A stretch of DNA of 37,340 nucleotides, from contig JAFAMB010000031.1 of assembly GCA_019233825.1 (NCBI GenBank), positions 1 to 37,340 of the forward strand, read 5' to 3'. Below are positions 18,707 to 28,412 of the stretch, one piece after another. A program made the position numbers and the translations under genes. The notes under the pieces were generated by a model. It saw nothing but the letters and a program-made list of their open reading frames with translations. It had not been told where the DNA came from and did no database searches. The stretch's first letter is position 1. Every line of letters starts with the position of its first letter. This DNA comes from Verrucomicrobiota bacterium. GTDB taxonomy: Bacteria > Verrucomicrobiota > Verrucomicrobiia > Chthoniobacterales > JAFAMB01.

Positions 18707-19885
18707 TCAGTAGAGGAGTTGTTTGAGGGCATCGGCCTGGTCAGTGCGTTCCCAGCGGAGCGCGTCCAGATCATCCTGCCGGCCAAAATGCCCATAGTTA
18801 GTCGTTTTGCTGTAAATCGGACGGAGCAATTGGAGCTGCTTGACGATTGCGGCGGGTTTGAAGTTGAAAACTTCGCGAACAGCGTGCTCGATTTTGACTT
18901 CTTCTACCGTGGCCGTTCCAAAGGTGTCGACGGAAATACTAACCGGATCCGGATGACCGATTGCATAAGCAAATTGGACTTCACATCGGTCAGCCAAACC
19001 AGCGGCGACCACATTTTTCGCGACGTATCGACCCATGTACGCGGCTGAACGGTCCACTTTAGAAGGATCTTTTCCTGAGAAAGCACCACCGCCATGACGG
19101 CCCATCCCGCCGTAGGTATCGACAATTATCTTCCGTCCGGTCAGCCCGGAGTCTCCCTCCGGGCCCCCGATTACAAAACGCCCTGTTGGATTGATAAGGT
19201 ACCGCGTCCGAGAGTCGATCCACTCCGACGGGATCACTCTTTTTACGACTCGTTCAATCAAGGTTTCCCGGATTTCTTTATGCTTTACGTCAGCGGCATG
19301 CTGAGTGGAGATCACGACCGCGTCCACTCGGACAGGTCGATAGCCCTCGTACTCAATAGAGACCTGGGTCTTAGCATCTGGACGCAGCCAAGGAAGTTCG
19401 CCGGATTTGCGTAGACGGGTCAATTCCCGGCCGAGTTGGTGACTCAATTGGATCGGAGCGGGCATCAATTCCGGTGTCTCCCGGACAGCAAAGCCAAACA
19501 TCAGCCCCTGATCGCCCGCTCCCTGTTCATCCGTCTCCTTTCCATCCGCCGGTTTGGCATCGACGCCCTGGGCGATGTCGCGTGACTGACGGCTCAAGGC
19601 CTGAACGATTACGCAGGTGTCAGCGTGAAATTGGGACTCTTCATAGACGTATCCGATTCCACGAATGGCCGAACGGACCTCATCAAGATAATCGAACCGT
19701 GCGTTGGTAGTGATTTCTCCGGCAATAACCACCAGATTTCCTTTAGCGAGGGTTTCGCAGGCCACTCGGCTATGTGGGTCCTGGATCAAACAAGCGTCGA
19801 GGATTCGATCGGAGATAGTATCGCAGACTTTATCTGGATGACCTTCAGTCACGGATTCGGAGGAAAAGATGTAACGTCGCATCAT
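18707..19885 (-). CDS. metK: S-adenosylmethionine synthetase
   Basis: [69 protein letters not shown]. Confidence 0.97.
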   Translation of the reverse strand: MMRRYIFSSESVTEGHPDKVCDTISDRILDACLIQDPHSRVACETLAKGNLVVIAGEITTNARFDYLDEVRSAIRGIGYVYEESQFHADTCVIVQALSRQSRDIAQGVDAKPADGKETDEQGAGDQGLMFGFAVRETPELMPAPIQLSHQLGRELTRLRKSGELPWLRPDAKTQVSIEYEGYRPVRVDAVVISTQHAADVKHKEIRETLIERVVKRVIPSEWIDSRTRYLINPTGRFVIGGPEGDSGLTGRKIIVDTYGGMGRHGGGAFSGKDPSKVDRSAAYMGRYVAKNVVAAGLADRCEVQFAYAIGHPDPVSISVDTFGTATVEEVKIEHAVREVFNFKPAAIVKQLQLLRPIYSKTTNYGHFGRQDDLDALRWERTDQADALKQLLY

Positions 19886-19955
19886 AAAAGGTGAGGATAT
19901 AGATCGGCCTCGTCAGGATCAACTAAAGGGCAAAGGCAGGGAATTGCAGTGGAGT

Positions 19956-19991
19956 ATATTGACCAATCATGATATCCTGATATATCGACCA
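19956..19991. promoter_or_regulatory. Candidate operator in the metK / ArsR-methyltransferase intergenic region
   Basis: Inverted repeat ATATC-CT-GATAT at 19972-19983, flanked by direct repeats ATATYGACCA at 19956-19965 and 19982-19991. Confidence 0.5.
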
Positions 19992-19998
19992 TATTTCC

Positions 19999-20928
19999 AT
20001 GCCGTCAACGCTGAATTCGCTTCGCACATTATCCGACCCGACTCGCGCCCGACTGATGCATCTGCTCCAAGCCGAAGAACTGTCGGTCGCCGAGATCCAG
20101 GAAATCCTCGGAATGGGGCAATCCCGAATTTCGACTCACCTTGCCCAGCTCAAACGCTCCGGCCTGGTTCAGGATCGCCGCGTCGGCAAAAACATTTATT
20201 ACAGCTGGACGCCTGGCGGACCAATCAAAGAACCCGAGCTTCGAAGTCTAATTCGTCTGGCTGTTGCTGACATGCCGGAAGCGGCTTCAGACCGATCCGG
20301 TCTGAAACACGTCCTATCCAAGCGGAGGAACCGCACTCGCGAGTACTTCAACAAGCTTGCGGGCAAATTTGGACGAAGCTACTGCCCGGGCAGATCATGG
20401 CAAGCGCTCGCGCACCTGCTCTTAACGCTCGTTCCGCCAATTGACGTCGCAGACCTGGGTGCAGGGGAAGGAGCGCTTTCCCAACTTCTTGCTAAACGGG
20501 CTCGCAAGGTTATCGCAGTCGATATTTCTGAGCGAATGGTCGAGGTTGGAACCCAACTGGCAAAAGAGCACGGATTCAGCAACTTGGAGTACCGTCTCGG
20601 TGATCTCGAAGATCCGCCGATTGCGGACAGTTCTATTGATCTGGCTGTCTTCAGCCAGGCCCTCCATCACGCGAACAGCCCGAATAAAGCTATCGCGGCG
20701 GCCAGGCGAATCTTACGTCCGGGCGGCCGACTCGTCATCCTGGACTTGCTTGCGCACAGTTTCGAGCAGGCAAGAGATTTGTACGCTGATCTTTGGCTCG
20801 GGTTCAGCGAGGTCCAACTACTCCATCTTCTGGAGCAAGCCGGATTTCGAGAAAGCGAAGTACAAATAGTTTCGAGGGAACTGAACAGTCCCTACTTTCA
20901 GACGGTGCTCGCGACAGGGGTCAGCTAG
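19999..20928 (+). CDS. ArsR-family HTH regulator fused to SAM-dependent methyltransferase
   Basis: N-terminal wHTH LRTLSDPTRARLMHLLQAEELSVAEIQEILGMGQSRISTHLAQLKRSGLVQDRRVGKNIYY; C-terminal MT VADLGAGEGALSQLLAKRARKVIAVDIS...ALHHANSPNKAIAAARRILRPGGRLVILDL. Confidence 0.92.
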   Translation: MPSTLNSLRTLSDPTRARLMHLLQAEELSVAEIQEILGMGQSRISTHLAQLKRSGLVQDRRVGKNIYYSWTPGGPIKEPELRSLIRLAVADMPEAASDRSGLKHVLSKRRNRTREYFNKLAGKFGRSYCPGRSWQALAHLLLTLVPPIDVADLGAGEGALSQLLAKRARKVIAVDISERMVEVGTQLAKEHGFSNLEYRLGDLEDPPIADSSIDLAVFSQALHHANSPNKAIAAARRILRPGGRLVILDLLAHSFEQARDLYADLWLGFSEVQLLHLLEQAGFRESEVQIVSRELNSPYFQTVLATGVS

Positions 20929-20967
20929 CGGCCCGGTTCCGCCTGCCACTTCTGCCTGATCCTCCGA

Positions 20968-21726
20968 ATGAAAACGCTTTTCCTGCTCTTCCTCCTGAGC
21001 CCAGGCTGGCTGTACGCCGACTGGAAGGTCATTCAGCGTCGCGACTCCGTAACTTCCAAAGGCGAGGCTGCCGCCTCAGAACTCACAGTGGGTGATGGCG
21101 CAAGCCGGGCCGAGGTTCAATTGATCTACTTCAGACCTGCCGACATCCGGTTGGAAGCGGTCACGAATTTAGACGGGAAAGTTCAAGGCGTCCAAGATGC
21201 CGTCGACAGCCACGGAGGTTTCGCGGGGATAAACGGCGGCTATTTCGAAGCAAATCTCGATCCGCTCGGGCTCTTGATCAGCAACAACAGAGTGATGCAT
21301 CCTGTCCAAAAGGCGAAACTGCTGTCCGGGATTTTTTTCGTGCGAAGTGGGCAACCTGAACTCACCAGGACGCGGGAATTTGCTGGAATCAAAGGTGTCC
21401 AGCAGGCTATCCAATGCGGACCATTCCTGGTTGAGGGCGGACGAGTTGTGCCAGGATTAAATGATCTGCGCGTCGCCCCGAGGACGTTTGTCTTTACTAG
21501 CGGAGCATCTCTGTGGGGTTTCGGCATCTGTCGTTCAGCTACGTTGAGGGAAATGGGTGAGATACTTGCCCAGGCGAAAGTGCTGCCGGAACATCCTATC
21601 ATTCGCGCACTGAATTTTGATGGTGGTTCGTCCACGGCATTCTACGTCAGGCTTGAGGGCCGGGTGATTTTTTCGGAAGGAAGATCCGTCATTAGCAATT
21701 ACCTCATCGTGCGTCCAAAAAATTAG
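20968..21726 (+). CDS. Phosphodiester glycosidase (NAGPA) family protein, secreted
   Basis: Signal peptide MKTLFLLFLLSPGWLYA; FAGINGGYFEANLDPLGLLISN; ALNFDGGSSTAFYV. Confidence 0.85.
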   Translation: MKTLFLLFLLSPGWLYADWKVIQRRDSVTSKGEAAASELTVGDGASRAEVQLIYFRPADIRLEAVTNLDGKVQGVQDAVDSHGGFAGINGGYFEANLDPLGLLISNNRVMHPVQKAKLLSGIFFVRSGQPELTRTREFAGIKGVQQAIQCGPFLVEGGRVVPGLNDLRVAPRTFVFTSGASLWGFGICRSATLREMGEILAQAKVLPEHPIIRALNFDGGSSTAFYVRLEGRVIFSEGRSVISNYLIVRPKN

Positions 21727-21775
21727 CCTAAGGATAAGGCCGCCCGCAAAAGTCGGAAGGCATCAGTCCAAATTT

Positions 21776-22309
21776 TTGATTGATTCCCGGACAACACTCA
21801 AACAATGTCCGCAATCGCAGTCTGACATGTTTATGAATTTGAAGTTTGCGGTTTCCCTCGAGTTAATTCTTCTCGTTTTACGTCTCCCGGCGTTGGCACT
21901 CGATCCAGAGAAACAGGCTGTCATCGATCGTTACAAACAACCGTTCACCATCTACCTGGAGGCCATCAAGGACCTCGGGTTGGCGCTCGATACCGTTACA
22001 TCGGATTCGGATTTCATCAGGGCTGCCGACAAATTTTGTGACCAAGCCAACAAGTTCGTCGATGAATTCAATGAGAATAAGGACCAATTCGCCGAATCGG
22101 AAGTTGTCAAATCAATGGATAACGACCCAGACTCCAAAAAAGTGATGGGCGACTACATGGAGTCTTTAAAAGAGAAGCTCGAAGACGCCAAACCGATATT
22201 CGACCATCTGATTAGCGCTCTCAATAGGCGTCATGACTCACCCGAAATTAATCGTGTTCGTGATCGGGTCGCCGCGACATTCCAGCGGTTACAACTGATT
22301 TACATGTGA
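21776..22309 (+). CDS. Hypothetical secreted helical protein
   Basis: Hydrophobic N-terminal segment (MNLKFAVSLELILLVLRLPALAL) followed by a charged helical-looking body; start probably ATG at ~21827-21833. Confidence 0.6.
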   Translation: MIDSRTTLKQCPQSQSDMFMNLKFAVSLELILLVLRLPALALDPEKQAVIDRYKQPFTIYLEAIKDLGLALDTVTSDSDFIRAADKFCDQANKFVDEFNENKDQFAESEVVKSMDNDPDSKKVMGDYMESLKEKLEDAKPIFDHLISALNRRHDSPEINRVRDRVAATFQRLQLIYM

Positions 22310-22325
22310 GCTCAGGGTGAGAAAC

Positions 22326-22931
22326 CTAGGCGAGCGTACCGGTGACAAGCAAGCGGCGCCGGTTTTGTTCTTCGTCGGAGAGCACGGCTTCCGTCTGCAA
22401 TTCACCAAGCGAGTCAGGGAGCGCGACCCAAGAGCGGCACCCGCCATAGGAAGGACGGAGCGGTAGAACCCATACCGGCGAAATCCGATAGGCCCGCACA
22501 AAGGCCAGGTACAAACCCTCTCGTTGGTCGTAATGAAAACGCTCTTCAAGGACAGAGGGCTGCATAACGTGCAAAGAGTCCAGGGGCTGGAGCAGGTTCA
22601 AGTCCCGTACCAAGGTGGTGAACTCGACTTCGACCAAAACAGAGATGATCACGGGGTCCTGCTGCGGTCTCACGTCTCGGTCAGGGCTCAGACGCGTTCG
22701 CTCGATCTGACCATGGAAGTAAGTGGGGAACAGAAAAAACCGCTGATGTTTAAATTGGAATCCGCCACGGCCTTCTGCAATTCCGCCCTTTCGGAAAATC
22801 AAGCTTGTCTCACCGCGCGCGATGGAATCACAGATAATGGCCCATTCTTTGAACCCGGGGACACCCGATTGGCGCTTCTCAATTCCGGTTTTCAGGGTGT
22901 TTGAAATCGATCTGTCTGCTGGGTTCTCCAT
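22326..22931 (-). CDS. DUF1802 family protein
   Basis: FKEWAIICDSIARGETSLIFRKGGIAEGRGGFQFKHQRFFLFPTYFHGQ resembles the DUF1802 N-terminus. Confidence 0.75.
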   Translation of the reverse strand: MENPADRSISNTLKTGIEKRQSGVPGFKEWAIICDSIARGETSLIFRKGGIAEGRGGFQFKHQRFFLFPTYFHGQIERTRLSPDRDVRPQQDPVIISVLVEVEFTTLVRDLNLLQPLDSLHVMQPSVLEERFHYDQREGLYLAFVRAYRISPVWVLPLRPSYGGCRSWVALPDSLGELQTEAVLSDEEQNRRRLLVTGTLA

Positions 22932-23036
22932 GCCAAACTTTTGTCTAACACAATCCCCGCCGATTGCATCGAAGAACTTTCCCTGAGCCTGGCAATTTTA
23001 GTTGGCGCGTTTCGATTCCTCTATAATCTCCACCTG

Positions 23037-23765
23037 ATGCCTTTGAAGATCGACCTCCATTGCCATTCGTTCTTTTCTGGCGACGGAGTCAGCAGCCCGG
23101 AACAACTGATCGAGTCAGCGCGCAAGAAAGGTCTGAACGGGTTTGCGATGACCGATCACAATACCTGCGACGCCATCACCTACTTGCTGGACAAAGGCCT
23201 TATGCGCGCAGATGGCAGGCCGGTCAACGATTTTCTGGTTGTTCCCGGGGTTGAAGTCACCACCGCGGAAGGACACCTCCTGTGCATTGGAACTGTCCTG
23301 CCGAATCTGAAAGGACGACCCGCGCTGGAAGTCTGCCACCTGACTCACGAAGCGGGAGGTCTGGCCGTTCCTCCGCATCCGTATGACCTTTTTCGGGCGG
23401 GGATCCGGGAAAACGTCCTGAACACCTTGCCGATAGACGCCATTGAGGTTTTTAACGCAGCCAGCACGCTGAAACGGTACAACCAATCAGCGTTCAACTA
23501 TGCCAGGGAACGAGGGCTGCCTATGACCGCGGCCAGTGACGCTCATCATTATGCTGCGATCGGCACAGCCTACACCATCCTGAAAACCGATGACTTTTCC
23601 GTCCGGGGCATCCTGGATCAGATTCCAAAACAGAACGACCTGAACCAGGAGTACATCTCTGTGAAAGACAACCTGCGGAAGACATGGAACAACTGGTTGC
23701 GTCTCCGCAAGAGGAAGTCGGTCAAGGATATGCTCTCCAATGACGAGAAGCCCGAGGGTTCCTGA
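23037..23765 (+). CDS. PHP domain metal-dependent phosphoesterase
   Basis: KIDLHCHSFFSGDGVSSPEQLIESARKKGLNGFAMTDHNTCDA, VVPGVEVTTAEGHLLCIG, PHPYD, AASDAHHYAAIG. Confidence 0.88.
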   Translation: MPLKIDLHCHSFFSGDGVSSPEQLIESARKKGLNGFAMTDHNTCDAITYLLDKGLMRADGRPVNDFLVVPGVEVTTAEGHLLCIGTVLPNLKGRPALEVCHLTHEAGGLAVPPHPYDLFRAGIRENVLNTLPIDAIEVFNAASTLKRYNQSAFNYARERGLPMTAASDAHHYAAIGTAYTILKTDDFSVRGILDQIPKQNDLNQEYISVKDNLRKTWNNWLRLRKRKSVKDMLSNDEKPEGS

Positions 23766-23784
23766 TTCACGGACTGATTCCCAA

Positions 23785-24957
23785 TCAGACCAATCGGACC
23801 GCTCGAGTCCTATCCAGCTTGAGCACTTCGCCGGGGATGAAGTTGATCCGCGTCTTCGGATCGGTGACCTTCTCCCCACACCATTGAACACTTCCCTGCT
23901 CGACGAGCCGGCGAGCTTCACTCCTCGATCTATTAAGGCCAAAACCTTGTGCGTAAGCTGTGACAACGGCCGAAATGATGTCTTCGCCAAGCTCAACCAC
24001 ACGCACACTCGGCAGCTCTGCTGAATCCAGATCGCGTTTAGCAAACCGCAGATCAAAATCGTCAAGCGCAGCCTGAGCTGCAGATCGATCATGGAATTGT
24101 TCCACGATTCTGGAAGCGAGTCGCTTTTTCGCCTCCATTGGATGAACAGGCGGCTGCTGTTCACTCAAAAGAACTTCATAGTAGCGAACCATCAATTCGT
24201 CCGAGATGCTCATCAGCTTTCCAAACATGTCCCGCGGCGATTCGCTGATTCCTACGTAGTTGTGGAGGCTTTTGCTCATCTTCTGCACGCCGTCGAGGCC
24301 TTCAAGAATCGGCAGCAGACACGCGACTTGTGGCGGTTGACCCTGCTCTTTCTGCAAATCGCGGCCAACCATGATGTTGAAGAGCTGATCGGTTCCTCCC
24401 AGCTCCACGTCTGCGTGGACCATCACCGAGTCCCAACCCTGCATGATCGGATATTGAAGCTCGTGTAAGAAAACCGGTAACCCCTCATCCAGCCTGACCT
24501 TGAAATCGTCACGCTGGAGCATTTGTTGAAGCGTCACCCGGCTATTCAGCTTGACGACCTCCAGGAAGGTTATTTTTTCAAGCCATTCGCTGTTAAATAC
24601 TATCTCGGTTCGGCCTGGATCGAGGATCTTGAATGCTTGAGCTTTGCAGGTCTCGGCGTTGACTCTGACCTGGTCGCGGGTGAGCATGGGCCGGGTTGAA
24701 GACCGACCGCTCGGATCGCCCACCATCGATGTGAAATCGCCGATAATCAAGACCGCGAGATGGCCCAGATCCTGAAATTGTCTGAGCTTAAAAAGAGGCA
24801 CGGAATGTCCCAGATGCAGATCCGGCGAGGTGGGATCAACGCCCCATTTAACCCTTAGAGCACGCCCTTCCTCCAGTTTTATCTTCAGTTCGGGCTCAAT
24901 GATGAACTGGCAGCCGCCACTTTTCAGAAGTTTTATCGTCTTGTCGGGTGATTCCAT
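23785..24957 (-). CDS. tyrS: Tyrosyl-tRNA synthetase
   Basis: RVKWGVDPTSPDLHLGHSVPLFKLRQFQ (HxGH), YPIMQGWDSVMVHADVELGGTDQLFN, KMSKSLHNYVG, C-terminal S4-like domain. Confidence 0.95.
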   Translation of the reverse strand: MESPDKTIKLLKSGGCQFIIEPELKIKLEEGRALRVKWGVDPTSPDLHLGHSVPLFKLRQFQDLGHLAVLIIGDFTSMVGDPSGRSSTRPMLTRDQVRVNAETCKAQAFKILDPGRTEIVFNSEWLEKITFLEVVKLNSRVTLQQMLQRDDFKVRLDEGLPVFLHELQYPIMQGWDSVMVHADVELGGTDQLFNIMVGRDLQKEQGQPPQVACLLPILEGLDGVQKMSKSLHNYVGISESPRDMFGKLMSISDELMVRYYEVLLSEQQPPVHPMEAKKRLASRIVEQFHDRSAAQAALDDFDLRFAKRDLDSAELPSVRVVELGEDIISAVVTAYAQGFGLNRSRSEARRLVEQGSVQWCGEKVTDPKTRINFIPGEVLKLDRTRAVRLV

Positions 24958-25103
24958 TTTTAAGCGGGGCCGAACGCTGGCCCATATTTAAGCACGGCGC
25001 AAATGGTATGCATCTGCGGATGGGCCGGCTCCGAGCCACCTTGCCACTCGCCATCATCTGAACCGCATTGAATTCGCTTTCCCCCCACGTCGGTTCTGCC
25101 CGG

Positions 25104-25131
25104 TTGACAATTACCGGCCTCTGACTAACCT
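25104..25131 (+). promoter_or_regulatory. Putative sigma70 promoter of the rpmH operon
   Basis: TTGACA - 16 nt - TAACCT, ~33 bp upstream of the rpmH ATG. Confidence 0.6.
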
Positions 25132-25163
25132 TTGCGCCTCTCGATGCTCCAGGATTTACTCCC

Positions 25164-25337
25164 ATGAAAAGAACCTATCAACCTTCAAAACGCACCCGGA
25201 AGCGCCAGTTCGGCTTCCGCGCCCGGATGAAAACCAAAGGTGGAAGGGCGATTTTGGCTCGGCGGCGTCAACGAGGCCGGAAACGTCTAATTCCCGCGGG
25301 CGTAGAGATGCAATACGCACGTCACACTCAGGCTTAG
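25164..25337 (+). CDS. rpmH: 50S ribosomal protein L34
   Basis: Hand translation: [57 protein letters not shown]. Below the length cut of the supplied ORF track. Confidence 0.95.
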   Translation: MKRTYQPSKRTRKRQFGFRARMKTKGGRAILARRRQRGRKRLIPAGVEMQYARHTQA

Positions 25338-25343
25338 GATATT

Positions 25344-25748
25344 ATGGTCCGCCCCGGGCGGATAAGGTTTAAGTTTCCTCGGTCATCGCGGTTAAGCCGT
25401 ACGTCTGAGTTCAACTTGGTCAAAGCATCGGGAAAGTCCTGGAATGGAAAGCATCTGGTGCTGGCAACGTTGACGCGGGATACGGACATACCGTCCAGGA
25501 TTGGAATTCTGGCCACCCGACGTCTGGGCAACGCGGTTATTCGAAACAAGGTCCGGAGAAGGATTCGTGAGATATTCAGGCTGAATCAACACCGGCTTCG
25601 AAAAGGCTTTTGGCTGGTCACAATTGCCCGGGTTTCCTCAGCAGCGGCAACTTACCATGAGCTCGAACGAGACTGGTTGCGGCTGGCCGAGCGCGCCTCT
25701 ATTTTAGCGCCTAGCTCATATGGCTCGCTTCCTGCGGATCTTACTTAG
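25344..25748 (+). CDS. rnpA: Ribonuclease P protein component
   Basis: RSSRLSRTSEFNLV, RIGILATRRLGNAVIRNKVRRRIREIFR; follows rpmH. Confidence 0.93.
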   Translation: MVRPGRIRFKFPRSSRLSRTSEFNLVKASGKSWNGKHLVLATLTRDTDIPSRIGILATRRLGNAVIRNKVRRRIREIFRLNQHRLRKGFWLVTIARVSSAAATYHELERDWLRLAERASILAPSSYGSLPADLT

Positions 25749-25980
25749 AGTGTATAAGGCTACGCTATCGCCTTTTCTGGCGGCGTTAACGGGTGGCCCA
25801 GGAACTGGTTGTCGATTCAGACCAACCTGTTCGGAGTATTTTGTAGAGGCCGTCGAAGTGCACGGCTGGATAACTGGGAGCTGGATGGGCATCAGGCGAA
25901 TTTTGCGTTGTCACCCCTGGGGTACTTTCGGGTATGACCCGGTTCCGGCCAGGCATCCGAAGGACAATAAAATTTTTTAA
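25720..25980 (+). CDS. yidD: Membrane protein insertion efficiency factor YidD
   Basis: RVYKATLSPFLAALTGGPGTGCRFRPTCSEYFVEAVEVHGWITGSWMGIRRILRCHPWGTFGYDPVP; overlaps the rnpA 3' end. Confidence 0.95.
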   Translation: MARFLRILLRVYKATLSPFLAALTGGPGTGCRFRPTCSEYFVEAVEVHGWITGSWMGIRRILRCHPWGTFGYDPVPARHPKDNKIF

Positions 25981-25992
25981 TTTGATCGAAGA

Positions 25993-27744
25993 ATGGACCG
26001 CACAGCTTGGATAGCAATCGTACTGGCCACAATCGGATTGATCGCATCGATCTATTGGCAACAGCGCCAGATGGCTGAGGCGAGAGCAAAATACCTGCAG
26101 GACCAGGCGGCCCTGGCCGCACAGACCACACCGGCACCGCAAACCGGTCAGCCGCGAGGCGCGGCAACGCCATCCACCGCCACGACTCAACCACCTGTCG
26201 AGGAGCAACCGCACCAAGCGGCGCCTGAGAAAGAAGAGACGCTGAAGAGCGATGTCGCACAACTCCGTTTTTCAAACAACAGAGGAGGTCTTGGAACAGT
26301 CGAGTTGCTGAACCACAGAGCAGGGCAAGGTCAGCTCGTCCAACTCAACGCGGGGCGCACACCGGCTATCGGCGCGATCACTCAAAATCCGAATAGCTGG
26401 CAAGATGGCGGGTATGAACTCTCGACCGACCCCAGCGCAGGAAAAGCGACACTCAGGCGGACGACTGCTGGCGATCTTGAGATTACCAAAGTCTACACCC
26501 TCTCAAAACAAGCGGGCCTCAAAGACGAATACCAGATCAGCCTCGCGATTACCTTCAAAAACAACGGTTCCACTCCGTTCGAAACGCCCGGCTTTTTCGT
26601 AAGCACCGGAGCTGCAGAGCCGATCCACCGTAGCGACAGAATCTACGCGACTCAGTTCGATTGGTACCGCGACGGCAAATTCAACTCGATCGCGGTAAAT
26701 TACTTTGATCCAGGCAAGCTTTTCGGATTAATCCAGACAAGTGGGCCACGGGACGTCTACTCTGCCACTGCAGATAAAATCCTCTGGGCAGCAGTTAGCA
26801 ACCAGTATTTCGCGACGATTCTCGCTCCCCAGGACACGGACGGCAAGCAGGTCTGGGCCATCCCTGTGAATTTGGCGCCCGAAGATGGCCAGCCGCCGAT
26901 CAGGGCTATCCAAGGCGCTATCGAGCTCCCAGCCTTCACGTTGCCTTCCGAGGAATCCAAGACCGTCACTTTCAACATTTATGCAGGGCCAAAAGAGTTC
27001 GATCGTCTGGCGAAACTCCCGAATGACCAGGCCGACATCATGAATTTCGGTTGGGCGAAATGGGTAAGCGAACTTTTGCTGACTGTGATGAACACGCTGC
27101 ATGCATGGGTGAAGAGCTATGCGCTGGCGATCATCATCATGACCATCATCATCCGGTCGCTGCTCTGGCCACTGCAAAACGCGGCGACAAAGTCGATGCG
27201 GAAGATGGCCAAATTATCGCCGATCATGAATGAGCTCCGCGAGAAGTACAAAGACGACCCTCAGCGGATGAATCAGGAGACCATGAAGCTATACAAAGAG
27301 TATGGCGTCAATCCGTTCGGTGGCTGCCTGCCGATGCTCGTCCAGATCCCGATTTTTTTCGGCTTCTATGGCATGCTCGACAAGGCCATCGAGCTTCGCA
27401 ACAGTTCATTCCTTTGGGTACGCGATCTATCGCAACCAGATACGGTTTTCCATCTCGGCGCCATTCCGATTAATATCCTCCCATTGGTGATGGCAGCGAC
27501 CCAGCTGTGGCAGATGAGCATCACGCCCAAGACCGGCGACCCTGCGCAGCAACGGATGTTCCTTTTCATGCCGCTGATTTTCCTCTTCATTTGCTACAAT
27601 TATGCGTCAGGATTGGCGTTATACTGGACAGTCCAAAATCTGTTCTTCGTCGCCCAGATGTACCTCACGAGAAACCAGGCGGATGTCCCGCTTGTCAGGG
27701 TCCCGAAGGCTCCTCCAGTTGCCAAGCGTAAGAGTTATCGCTAA
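25993..27744 (+). CDS. yidC: Membrane protein insertase YidC
   Basis: N-terminal TM, periplasmic domain, IIRSLLWPLQNAATKSMRKMAKLSPIMNELREKYKDDPQRMNQETMKLYKEYGVNPFGGCLPMLVQIPIFFGFY. Confidence 0.97.
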   Translation: MDRTAWIAIVLATIGLIASIYWQQRQMAEARAKYLQDQAALAAQTTPAPQTGQPRGAATPSTATTQPPVEEQPHQAAPEKEETLKSDVAQLRFSNNRGGLGTVELLNHRAGQGQLVQLNAGRTPAIGAITQNPNSWQDGGYELSTDPSAGKATLRRTTAGDLEITKVYTLSKQAGLKDEYQISLAITFKNNGSTPFETPGFFVSTGAAEPIHRSDRIYATQFDWYRDGKFNSIAVNYFDPGKLFGLIQTSGPRDVYSATADKILWAAVSNQYFATILAPQDTDGKQVWAIPVNLAPEDGQPPIRAIQGAIELPAFTLPSEESKTVTFNIYAGPKEFDRLAKLPNDQADIMNFGWAKWVSELLLTVMNTLHAWVKSYALAIIIMTIIIRSLLWPLQNAATKSMRKMAKLSPIMNELREKYKDDPQRMNQETMKLYKEYGVNPFGGCLPMLVQIPIFFGFYGMLDKAIELRNSSFLWVRDLSQPDTVFHLGAIPINILPLVMAATQLWQMSITPKTGDPAQQRMFLFMPLIFLFICYNYASGLALYWTVQNLFFVAQMYLTRNQADVPLVRVPKAPPVAKRKSYR

Positions 27745-27770
27745 ATCGTAATTGTTTACCCCCCGGAGAA

Positions 27771-28214
27771 ATGGAAGCCAAGGAGATATTGGATACGATG
27801 CTCGGTTACCTCGGCTTTGTGGCAGAAATCCAGGAAGTTGAGACCGAGAACGGTCGTCAGCTCCAAGTGTTTACGGCGGAAAGCGATGTATTGATCGGTC
27901 ACGACGGCGAGACGCTTGAAGATTTGCAATTTCTTCTCAATCGAATTCTTCAAGCTCAGGATCGGAATGCGCGCCGAGTTCAAGTCGACGTTGGGCATTG
28001 GCGGGCGATGCGGGATGACAAGCTGCGACAACGTGTCCGGCAGATTGCCGAGACTGTGCGCATTTCCGGTCGCCCGGTAAAGCTGGAGCCGATGAACTCT
28101 TACGATCGCCGAATAGTTCACAACACGTTGAAAGAAGATCCAGACGTGATGAGTTTCAGCCCGAGCGACGACGCGCGGATTAAACGTATCACCATCCAGA
28201 GAAGGCGCCGTTAG
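27771..28214 (+). CDS. Jag/KhpB-like KH-R3H RNA-binding protein
   Basis: VLIGHDGETLEDLQFLLNRIL (KH), LEPMNSYDRRIVHNTLKEDPDVMSFS (R3H); downstream of yidC. Confidence 0.88.
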   Translation: MEAKEILDTMLGYLGFVAEIQEVETENGRQLQVFTAESDVLIGHDGETLEDLQFLLNRILQAQDRNARRVQVDVGHWRAMRDDKLRQRVRQIAETVRISGRPVKLEPMNSYDRRIVHNTLKEDPDVMSFSPSDDARIKRITIQRRRR

Positions 28215-28224
28215 GTCTTGCGTG

Positions 28225-28355
28225 GGAGGGACGCGCTCCCGCGCGTCCGGGTAGGGCGAGGCTCCGTCTGAGCCGCGGGAGGAAACCGCACCCCGGCTCG
28301 GGCGGAGCCTCGCCCTACCGGCCTTCCGCCCGGACGCGCGGGAGCGTATCCCTAC
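28225..28355. repeat. REP/BIME-like nested inverted repeat
   Basis: GGAG+GGACGCGC-tccc-GCGCGTCC at 28225-28248; GTAGGGCGAGGCTCCGTCTGAGCCG at 28251-28275 mirrored by CGGCTCGGGCGGAGCCTCGCCCTAC at 28294-28318; inverted hairpin ending CTAC (GTAG on minus) at 28332-28355. Confidence 0.88.
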
Positions 28356-28412
28356 CGAGCCGACGGCCCATTTTCAACGTAAGGACGTCACTATCATATG
28401 CGAGACGGTGCG

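Noticed and set aside
19886-19998. SAM or SAH riboswitch upstream of metK
   Set aside because: Short intergenic region with no recognisable riboswitch core; an operator palindrome explains it better.
23487-24164. 225-aa ORF antisense to the PHP gene and overlapping tyrS
   Set aside because: Overlaps two convincing CDSs and has no recognisable motif.
24958-25163. oriC / DnaA boxes upstream of rpmH
   Set aside because: rpmH-rnpA-yidC and parB hint at origin proximity, but no TTATCCACA-like boxes or dnaA were seen.
27771-28214. Truncated jag gene
   Set aside because: Lacks the N-terminal Jag_N domain, but KH-R3H-only versions are common and the ORF is intact, so I do not call it a pseudogene.
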